Shown in pieces: positions 1-4,725 of a DNA stretch of 5,564 nt (its first letter is position 1; each line of letters begins with the position of its first letter). The position numbers and the translations under genes are program-made. The notes under the pieces were generated by a model. It was not told where the DNA came from, did no database searches, and was given only the letters and a program-made list of their open reading frames with translations. Source of the DNA: Eggerthellaceae bacterium (GTDB taxonomy: Bacteria; Actinomycetota; Coriobacteriia; Coriobacteriales; Eggerthellaceae); assembly GCA_017533165.1 (NCBI GenBank), contig JAFXIM010000026.1:1-5564 (forward strand). The letters are read 5' to 3'.

Positions 1-726
1 CTCACAGCTCATATGGGCAATGAAGGCGCGTATCTCCTGAGCCATCTCAACTTCCGTCGGGGGGACCCAACGGCCGGATGCGATGTCTTCTTTCAGCGGC
101 CAAACCGCAGTGGGCGTCATGCACACCACAAGCACACGCTTGGGTACGGCAGCGCTGAATGTGCGGGCCGTTTCGATGGCGTTGCGCTCGCCTTGGCCCG
201 AGCCCGCCATACCGACAAGATAGAAGAAGGTGAACTCGATGCCCGCCTTGTGGAGACGACGCGCCTGCTCGATGATGTCAGCCGAGCTGTGGCCCTTCTC
301 CATGAAATCAAGCGCCCCATCGTAGCCGCTTTCGGCGCCGATGGTGACATCGTTCACGCCGCGGGCCGCCAGCAACGCCAAATCCTCGTCGCTTTTGTTG
401 GCGATGTCGATAATGCGGCAAAAGCCGCCATAGCTGTTGACCTGAGGAATGCGGCTTTCGATTTCGTCAAAAACTTCGATGAGCTTGTGCGTAGGCAGCG
501 CGAAGGGATTGCCTCCCGTGAGGTATACGCGCGTGGTGCTGCTCATTGCCGTAGCGGCGATTTCCTCAATGTCCTCGATGATTTCTTCCATGGGCGACAT
601 CTTGAAGGGAATGTTGTGGAAGATACTGCAAAAGCGGCACTTCCCATGCGAGCACCCCGTAGCGATTTGGAGCATGGGGCTACCTTGATCTTGCGGAGGA
701 CGATGCTGAGGTTGCTCGATATGCAT
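1..726 (-). CDS. Radical SAM protein, 3' end beyond the window (partial)
   Basis: The first 242 residues are visible, reading from ATG at 724-726 to the left edge with no stop. The start is supported by an AAGGTGA ribosome binding site seven bases upstream. A proline-containing lead-in (RPP at 9-11) precedes the 4Fe-4S cluster motif: Cys25, Cys30 and Cys33 in TGCSHGKCRFC, i.e. CX4CX2C rather than the textbook CX3CX2C. I recall the same spacing (GCSHNKCTFC-like) in a family of COG1032-type radical SAM proteins from anaerobes, so it is probably native to the family. A GGNP segment at 71-74 resembles the SAM amino-group binding motif, and GAESG at 130-134 fits a later barrel strand. The enzyme should bind a 4Fe-4S cluster and cleave S-adenosylmethionine in the cytosol; the substrate cannot be told. 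It lies downstream of the aromatic pair on the same strand, but a 196-base gap with a terminator-like hairpin suggests a separate transcript. Family is clear, function unknown. Confidence 0.9.
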   Translation of the reverse strand, partial: MHIEQPQHRPPQDQGSPMLQIATGCSHGKCRFCSIFHNIPFKMSPMEEIIEDIEEIAATAMSSTTRVYLTGGNPFALPTHKLIEVFDEIESRIPQVNSYGGFCRIIDIANKSDEDLALLAARGVNDVTIGAESGYDGALDFMEKGHSSADIIEQARRLHKAGIEFTFFYLVGMAGSGQGERNAIETARTFSAAVPKRVLVVCMTPTAVWPLKEDIASGRWVPPTEVEMAQEIRAFIAHMSCE

Positions 727-816
727 GGACTGCTCACCTTCCCAGAGACAACGTTGGCGCAAAACCACTTTACCACGGGGGCACGGCCACTCTGGCGCAA
801 GATGTCACAACATACA

Positions 817-851
817 AGAAGGTGGCCGCCACGTTAGGCAAACCACCTTCT
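817..851 (-). terminator. Candidate intrinsic terminator of the aroQ-aroF operon
   Basis: A perfect 9-base inverted repeat (AGAAGGTGG at 817-825, CCACCTTCT at 843-851) encloses a 17-base loop, starting 71 bases past the DAHP synthase stop. On the minus strand the stem is followed by a U-rich but interrupted tract (TGTATGTTGTG), so it is a plausible but imperfect Rho-independent terminator. The rest of the 727-922 gap shows no gene, only the radical SAM ribosome binding site next to 726; I found no good -35/-10 pair there. Confidence 0.55.
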
Positions 852-922
852 CAAAGCATGCATGGCAAACGAGCGTCACCGTGAGCCCAAAGCCATCGAC
901 AGGCGCGGCCAGTGATCGCGCG

Positions 923-1723
923 TTAGACGATCTTCTTACCCAACGCAGCTGCCAACACGCGAAGCTCGGCAACAAGCTGCTCGAACTGAGCGGGAGTCAG
1001 CTGCTGCGGGCCGTCGGAAAGGGCGGTCGGCGGATTCGGGTGAACCTCGATCATGAGCGAATCAGCACCGGCGGCAACAGCTGCCTTGGCCAACGAGGGA
1101 CCCAGGTCACGCTGGCCAGCCGGATGCGACACGTCGACGCACACCGGATACAAAGACTGCTTGTGGATCACCGGGACAGCAGCGATATCAAGCGTGAAGC
1201 GCGTGGCCGTCTCAAAGGTGCGGATACCGCGTTCGCACAGAACAACGTTGTCGTTGCCGCAATCGGTAATGTAATCAGTTGCTGCCAACCATTCGGCAAT
1301 AGTGCCGGCAAAACCGCGCTTGTAGAGAACCATCTTCTTGGACTCGGCGGTTACTTGCCCGATCTTCTTCAACAGGCTGAAGTTCTGAAAGTTTCGCGCG
1401 CCAACCTGAAGGCCGTCGACATAGGAGTGGACGAGCTCGCAATGCGCAGAATCCATGACCTCCGTCAAAGTGAGAAGACCATGCTTCTCGGCAGAGTCCT
1501 TCATGATCTTGAGCGCCTGCTCGCCAAGGCCCTGGAAGGAGTGCGGGTTCGTGCGAGGCTTGAAAGCGCCGCCACGAATCCACTTGAGCCCAAGGCCGGA
1601 TACGCATTCGGCAACTTCCTCGAACTGCTCCACCGACTCAACCGAGCAGGGACCAGCGAAAATGGTGATCTCGTCGGTGAGCGCGCCGAGATCGGGAATA
1701 GAGGGGATTTTTACTGCACTCAT
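923..1723 (-). CDS. aroF: 3-deoxy-7-phosphoheptulonate (DAHP) synthase, type I-beta
   Basis: This enzyme condenses phosphoenolpyruvate and erythrose 4-phosphate into DAHP, the committed step of the shikimate pathway, in the cytosol. The 266-residue protein is a bare TIM-barrel catalytic domain. Visible motifs are IFAGPCSVES (21-30), RGGAFKPRT (50-58), LYKRG (133-137), CERGIRTF (163-170), DVSHPAGQRD (197-206) and EVHPNPPTALSDG (226-238). The four expected metal ligands are present: Cys26, His200, Glu226 and Asp237, with the His-Glu-Asp spacing of Thermotoga DAHP synthase. There is no N-terminal ferredoxin-like or chorismate mutase domain, so the protein carries no recognisable allosteric module of its own. 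Its start codon overlaps the stop of the upstream chorismate mutase gene (ATGA), and AAGGAG lies 11 bases before the ATG inside that gene, pointing to translational coupling. KDO-8-phosphate synthase is related, but the I-beta motifs and the mutase neighbour favour DAHP synthase. Confidence 0.96.
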   Translation of the reverse strand: MSAVKIPSIPDLGALTDEITIFAGPCSVESVEQFEEVAECVSGLGLKWIRGGAFKPRTNPHSFQGLGEQALKIMKDSAEKHGLLTLTEVMDSAHCELVHSYVDGLQVGARNFQNFSLLKKIGQVTAESKKMVLYKRGFAGTIAEWLAATDYITDCGNDNVVLCERGIRTFETATRFTLDIAAVPVIHKQSLYPVCVDVSHPAGQRDLGPSLAKAAVAAGADSLMIEVHPNPPTALSDGPQQLTPAQFEQLVAELRVLAAALGKKIV

Positions 1724-2001
1724 ACCGACGGGGTCTCCTTCATAACTTTCAGAATGGTGGAATAGATTTCACGCAGGTTCTCGTTATAAAGGGGACCTTC
1801 GTTGAAGCTGCACAGACGTGCAAAAATCTGCTCTTCGCGCTTGGGGTCGTACAGACCCATGCGGGCCTCTGGCTTGAGGCCGCGAATCACCAGCGAATGG
1901 CCGGCGCGCTTGTTGAGGAGCTTGACGATTTCCTGATCGATAGCGTCGATTTGCTCGCGGTGCTTTTCGATTTCCGCAAAGGCGCTGTTCTCTTCAGACA
2001 T
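1720..2001 (-). CDS. Chorismate mutase, AroQ class, stand-alone
   Basis: This enzyme converts chorismate to prephenate, the branch to phenylalanine and tyrosine. The 93-residue, mostly helical protein has the size of a single AroQ domain. Aligning by eye with the E. coli P-protein mutase domain, active-site positions Arg11, Arg28, Lys39, Asp48, Arg51 and Glu52 correspond to Arg15, Arg32, Lys43, Asp52, Arg55 and Glu56 with identical spacing. The C-terminal Gln88 counterpart is not evident; the tail ends in KETPSV and a Lys or Glu may take its place. There is no prephenate dehydratase, dehydrogenase or DAHP synthase fusion and no signal peptide. The start at 1999-2001 has AAAGGA about seven bases upstream. 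It is the first gene of a two-gene unit and overlaps the DAHP synthase gene by four bases, recalling the Bacillus fusion in which this domain feedback-regulates DAHP synthase. The symbol aroQ is often used but is also given to 3-dehydroquinase, so I leave it blank. Confidence 0.94.
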   Translation of the reverse strand: MSEENSAFAEIEKHREQIDAIDQEIVKLLNKRAGHSLVIRGLKPEARMGLYDPKREEQIFARLCSFNEGPLYNENLREIYSTILKVMKETPSV

Positions 2002-2048
2002 CGCTTCGTCCTTTCGTAACTACCAGGCTGTAACGAGTTTTAGCCGAA

Positions 2049-2072
2049 TTATGCTGGCGAAGGTAAGCGCAT
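2049..2072 (-). other. Possible 7-codon leader ORF upstream of the chorismate mutase gene
   Basis: ATG at 2070-2072 opens a short frame encoding MRLPSPA and ends at TAA (2049-2051), 47 bases before the mutase start. GAAGG lies seven bases upstream of this ATG, an ideal ribosome binding distance. The peptide has no Phe, Tyr or Trp codons, so classical aromatic attenuation by codon stalling is not supported. Chance occurrence is quite possible. Confidence 0.25.
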
Positions 2073-2092
2073 GAGACGACCTTCAGATGCGC
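2059..2092 (-). promoter_or_regulatory. Interleaved complementary arms in the aroQ leader
   Basis: Two perfect 6-base inverted repeats interlock. GCGCAT (2092-2087, minus strand) pairs with ATGCGC (2072-2067), and GAAGGT (2084-2079) pairs with ACCTTC (2064-2059). In RNA they could form an H-type pseudoknot or two mutually exclusive hairpins. The GAAGG arm is also the ribosome binding site of the tiny leader ORF, so the second pairing would hide it. No U-tract follows, so control of translation would fit better than transcription termination. The structure is seen; any function is inferred. Confidence 0.3.
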
Positions 2093-2160
2093 AACGCCAA
2101 CAGGCCCTCGTGTGGCGTTAATGATAGCACTGTTGTCGCACAGCTTGTTTCAGTGGCGTT
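2093..2160. promoter_or_regulatory. Three TGGCGTT half-sites, possible operator
   Basis: The heptamer TGGCGTT occurs at 2113-2119 and 2154-2160 and in inverted form (AACGCCA) at 2093-2099. The two direct copies share nine bases (GTGGCGTTA). Centre-to-centre distances of 20 and 41 bases are close to two and four helical turns, placing all three on about one DNA face. They flank the likely -10 element, as operator half-sites for a dimeric or cooperative regulator would. No known regulator motif is recognised. Confidence 0.35.
2121..2129 (-). promoter_or_regulatory. Candidate extended -10 promoter for the aroQ-aroF operon
   Basis: TGCTATCAT reads as an extended -10 (TG-N-TATAAT with one mismatch). 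No good -35 is present at the normal distance, which extended -10 promoters can tolerate. Transcription would start near 2114, giving a leader of about 110 bases. Confidence 0.4.
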
Positions 2161-2180
2161 ACCGCGAAGGACGCAATCGC

Positions 2181-2225
2181 TTAGCGCAGTTCGCAGCCGC
2201 AAGCTCCGACACCACCCTGCGCTAA
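2181..2225 (-). repeat. Inverted repeat just after uppP, possible 3' end stem-loop
   Basis: Perfect 9-base arms, TTAGCGCAG (2181-2189) and CTGCGCTAA (2217-2225), lie 27 bases apart, and the near arm begins 13 bases past the uppP stop. No T-run follows on either strand, so this is not a canonical intrinsic terminator. It may stabilise the uppP mRNA end or act with Rho. Confidence 0.35.
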
Positions 2226-2238
2226 ACCAAGTGCAAAC

Positions 2239-3186
2239 CTAGAACAGGCCGGCGGCCTTTGCGCCGAAGTAAGCCAGCACCACAATACCGACAGCGATAC
2301 GATACCAGCCGAAGGCCGCGAAGTCGTTCTTCTTGATGTAGCCCATGAGGAACTTGATGGAGATGACCGAAACCACGAAAGCGGTGACGATGCCAACCGC
2401 CAAAACTGCGATCTCGATGGAAGTCATGGTGAGGCCGATGGCGGCGATGTACTTGATGGTCTTGAGAACGCCCCAGCCAAACATCACGGGGATGGCCAGG
2501 AAGAAGGTGAACTCAGCCGCTGCGGTGCGGGAGCAGCCGCACAGCATGCCGCCGATAATGGTGGAGCCGGAACGGGCGGTGCCGGGAATGATGGCCAGCA
2601 TCTGGAAGCAGCCTATCTTGAGCGCCGTCTTCCAGTCAATGTCGTCAACGGTACGCACCCTGAACATCGAATCCTCATCGAAATCCTCTTCCGCGCCTGC
2701 GGCATCGTGGCGAGCATGCTTGCCGCGAGGTGCCAACTCGGTCGCAGCCAAGGCACGCGCCTCGGCCACGCGGCGACGATTGCGGCGTTCGAGCACGATG
2801 AATATCACGCCGTACACGATAAGCGCAATGGCAACCGTCCAAGCGTTGTAAAAATGCTCGTTGAAGAAGTCATCGAGGGTCAAGCCGATGGCGGCGGCGG
2901 GCAAGCAACCGATGACCACCATGCCCCACAAACGCCAGGTGCTCTTCTTCTCCTGCGCGCTCTTGCGTGAGGAAAAGGGATTGAGCTTGTGGAAGTACAG
3001 AATGAGGACCGCCATGATGGCGCCAAGCTGAATGACCACGAGGAACAGCTCGAGGAACTTATCGCTCACCTGCAGCTTGACGAATTCGTCAACCAAGATC
3101 ATATGACCAGTTGAGGAGATGGGCAGCCATTCGGTAATGCCCTCAACTACACCGATGAATATCGCTTTGATGATTTCTATGAACAT
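2239..3186 (-). CDS. uppP: Undecaprenyl-diphosphatase (UppP/BacA family)
   Basis: This membrane enzyme dephosphorylates undecaprenyl pyrophosphate, regenerating the lipid carrier for peptidoglycan and other wall polymers; the family confers bacitracin resistance when abundant. With ATG at 3184-3186 the protein has 315 residues and many hydrophobic helices. The first conserved block, EGITEWLPISSTGH at 15-28, supplies Glu15, Glu19 and His28 (E. coli Glu17, Glu21, His30). The second, IPGTARSGST at 200-209, supplies Arg205 (E. coli Arg174); the usual Ser before this Arg is Ala here. Residues about 141-176 form a polar insertion, first Arg/Ala-rich then acidic (EEDFDED at 166-172), explaining the excess over the usual 270 or so residues. 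A GTG two codons upstream (3190-3192) sits six bases from GAGG whereas the ATG is 12 away, so the GTG may be the real start. The frame stays open to 3255, but that extension lacks family similarity. Monocistronic by layout. Confidence 0.96.
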   Translation of the reverse strand: MFIEIIKAIFIGVVEGITEWLPISSTGHMILVDEFVKLQVSDKFLELFLVVIQLGAIMAVLILYFHKLNPFSSRKSAQEKKSTWRLWGMVVIGCLPAAAIGLTLDDFFNEHFYNAWTVAIALIVYGVIFIVLERRNRRRVAEARALAATELAPRGKHARHDAAGAEEDFDEDSMFRVRTVDDIDWKTALKIGCFQMLAIIPGTARSGSTIIGGMLCGCSRTAAAEFTFFLAIPVMFGWGVLKTIKYIAAIGLTMTSIEIAVLAVGIVTAFVVSVISIKFLMGYIKKNDFAAFGWYRIAVGIVVLAYFGAKAAGLF

Positions 3187-3192
3187 TTCCAC

Positions 3193-3464
3193 GGGAAACC
3201 TCGTTTTATCTTGGAAAATAAAGCCGGAGTATGGTACCACGGCAGGCGCGAGCACAAACTATCTTCAAGAAATACGCACGTCGGCACATGGGGTGTGCAT
3301 GCGTTTAGCCGCCTGATAAAACACCGCGAAAACACCTGCTCGAAGTTTGCCTTGTCTAACGAGAAACCCCAGCTAACTTAGGGTTTTTACCCTAATTACA
3401 AAGGCTAACAAGTACGTTTAAGCTATCCTGTTCTCAGTACGAAAACAAGTAAACGAGGTGCCCC
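3193..3464. other. Divergent intergenic region between uppP and the TatD-family gene
   Basis: This gap of about 270 bases must carry promoters for both directions. For uppP the best minus-strand candidate is weak: TTGTGC, then 18 bases, then CATACT. For the plus-strand operon I found no convincing -35/-10 pair. The plus side has repeated short words (AACAAGTA at 3407-3414 and 3444-3451; AGTACG at 3411-3416 and 3436-3441) and the palindrome at 3378-3395. No ORF with a credible ribosome binding site and no RNA gene is visible. Confidence 0.5.
3378..3395. promoter_or_regulatory. Perfect 18-base palindrome, candidate operator
   Basis: Arms TTAGGGT (3378-3384) and ACCCTAA (3389-3395) match perfectly around a TTTT centre, about 70 bases before the TatD-family start and 190 before uppP. 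The left arm and following T's (GGGTTT, 3381-3386) can alternatively pair with AAACCC at 3364-3369. The symmetry and its position between divergent genes fit a dimeric repressor site; no specific regulator is recognised. Confidence 0.4.
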
Positions 3465-4253
3465 ATGCCCCATGCAACATCCTCCGAAAACCGCGCCGTG
3501 CTCTTCGACATGCACTGCCACCTTGACTTCATCGAGAACAAAGCCGACTTCGAGACCCTCGCCTCTCGATGCGGCGTGAACTCGCTTTCCAACACGGTGA
3601 GCCCCGAAGACTATGCAAGGCTCGCACCCGCATTTGAGGACACCGCCTACGCACGCCTCGCACTCGGCGCACACCCCTGGTGGATCGCCGATGGCCGCAT
3701 CGGCGAAGAGTCCCTGGCCCTGTTCGAGCAGCTCGCTGCAGATGCGCAGTTCATCGGCGAAGTCGGCCTCGACCTCACCGGTCATCGCGCTGAGGATGAG
3801 GAAGCCAAAACCGTGCAGATGACCGCCCTCGAGCGCATCCTGAAGGCCGCAGGCGCTGGCAAGCTCATCTCGCTTCACGGCAGCGGTGCAGAGGCGGAGC
3901 TTCTCGACCTCCTTGAGAAGACGGGTGCTGCGGCTAGTTGCGACTGCATCCTGCACTGGTACGCCGGTCCTTCCGATCAACTTCAGCGCGCCATTGAACT
4001 CGGGTGCTACTTCTCCGTAAGCAAGCGCATGCTCAAGACCAAACGCGGCCGCGAATACGCCCGCATCATCCCCGTTGAGCTTTTGCTCCTCGAAAGCGAC
4101 ATGCCCTCGCGGGATCACACCAACTACACGCCGAGCCAGTGGAACGCCGATCTCACCGAAGCCTTGCTCGACATCGCGGAAATTCGCAGCGTGGGCACGG
4201 CTTGCCTCCTTGAAGCCATGAACGCCACAAGCGAACGTTTGCTCAATCGATAA
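3465..4253 (+). CDS. TatD-family metal-dependent hydrolase (amidohydrolase fold)
   Basis: The 262-residue cytosolic TIM-barrel protein carries the complete TatD metal-site set: His17 and His19 in DMHCHLDF, Glu99 in GEVGLD, His138 in SLHG, His164 in HWYAG and Asp212 in ESDMP. Family members are metal-dependent deoxyribonucleases or phosphodiesterases; several have 3'-5' exonuclease or D-aminoacyl-tRNA deacylase activity, and the substrate here cannot be read from sequence. It is more divergent than housekeeping TatD: ESDMPSRDH replaces the usual ETDAP region, and the stretch around 23-60 is shortened. ATG at 3465 is preceded by GAGG six bases upstream, and an N-terminal tail of about 14 residues leads into the first strand. 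It is the first gene of the plus-strand cluster, with 30 bases to the thioesterase. It is not beside tatABC. Family assignment is strong, function open. Confidence 0.9.
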   Translation: MPHATSSENRAVLFDMHCHLDFIENKADFETLASRCGVNSLSNTVSPEDYARLAPAFEDTAYARLALGAHPWWIADGRIGEESLALFEQLAADAQFIGEVGLDLTGHRAEDEEAKTVQMTALERILKAAGAGKLISLHGSGAEAELLDLLEKTGAAASCDCILHWYAGPSDQLQRAIELGCYFSVSKRMLKTKRGREYARIIPVELLLLESDMPSRDHTNYTPSQWNADLTEALLDIAEIRSVGTACLLEAMNATSERLLNR

Positions 4254-4283
4254 CAGCCACGCAAGCAAATCCGGAGTTTTACC

Positions 4284-4721
4284 ATGCAAGTCCGCACACC
4301 TATCAAGGTGCGCTACGCCGAAACCGATATGATGGGCGTGGTCTACCACGCCAATTACCTGCTTTACTTCGAAGAGGCACGCACCGATTTCCTAGAGAAG
4401 ATCGGCCATCCCTTCACCGAATTCGAAGAACGCGGCTACCTCTGCCCCGTCTACGCCGTTGACTTGCAGTACGGCGAGCCCTTGCGCTATGGCGAGGACG
4501 CCTTCGTCTTGACCACGGTAGCGGAAAACCGCCCCACGAAGACGAAGTACCTGCAACAGGTTTTTCGCGCAGGCGCTGATCCCGCGGTGGACAAGCCGCT
4601 CGTATCCGGCCACGTAACCGCATGCATCGTGGAGAAGGAAAGCTTCAAACCCATCAGCATCAAGCGCCACTTCCCCGAGCTCTACGAATACTACAGCACC
4701 ATCGTGAGTGCTAAGGAATAA
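4284..4721 (+). CDS. Acyl-CoA thioesterase, YbgC/4-hydroxybenzoyl-CoA thioesterase type
   Basis: The 145-residue single hotdog-fold protein hydrolyses acyl-CoA thioesters in the cytosol. The hallmark block lies at 11-34: Tyr11, Asp15 and His22 in YAETDMMGVVYHANY, followed by a LLYFEEAR helix. Asp15 matches the catalytic Asp of YbgC and Pseudomonas 4-HBA-CoA thioesterase. Length is typical for the family (130-150). GGAG lies seven bases before the ATG. In Proteobacteria ybgC heads the tol-pal operon; here there are no tol genes and the setting is TatD-family hydrolase upstream and RNA methyltransferase downstream, four bases away, so the Tol link does not apply. Acyl chain preference cannot be inferred from sequence. 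Confidence 0.93.
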   Translation: MQVRTPIKVRYAETDMMGVVYHANYLLYFEEARTDFLEKIGHPFTEFEERGYLCPVYAVDLQYGEPLRYGEDAFVLTTVAENRPTKTKYLQQVFRAGADPAVDKPLVSGHVTACIVEKESFKPISIKRHFPELYEYYSTIVSAKE

Positions 4722-4725
4722 GCCC

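Noticed and set aside
13..837. Plus-strand 274-codon open frame
   Set aside because: It lies antisense to the radical SAM gene, whose minus-strand frame has a clear cluster motif and ribosome binding site; the plus-strand translation resembles no family.
725..1765. Plus-strand 346-codon open frame
   Set aside because: It is the longest open frame here but antisense to DAHP synthase, which has every expected catalytic residue; long antisense frames are common in GC-rich genes.
2002..2238. T-box or known riboswitch in the aroQ leader
   Set aside because: The T-box core (GGTGGTACCGCG-like) and conserved cores of common riboswitches were looked for and not found.
2345..2851. Plus-strand 168-codon open frame
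   Set aside because: Antisense to uppP; Met/Ala/Ser-rich translation typical of a complement of membrane-protein codons.
3187..3255. N-terminal extension of UppP from the ATG at 3253-3255
   Set aside because: The extra 23 residues have no counterpart in the family and lack a good ribosome binding site; the GAGG near the GTG/ATG pair fits the shorter form.
3378..3395. Telomere-like TTAGGG/CCCTAA word
   Set aside because: It occurs once as a palindrome and not as a tandem array; resemblance to telomeric repeat is coincidence.
3423..4349. Minus-strand 308-codon open frame
   Set aside because: Antisense shadow of the TatD-family gene, crossing into the thioesterase start; low-complexity His/Glu/Gly-rich translation without family motifs.
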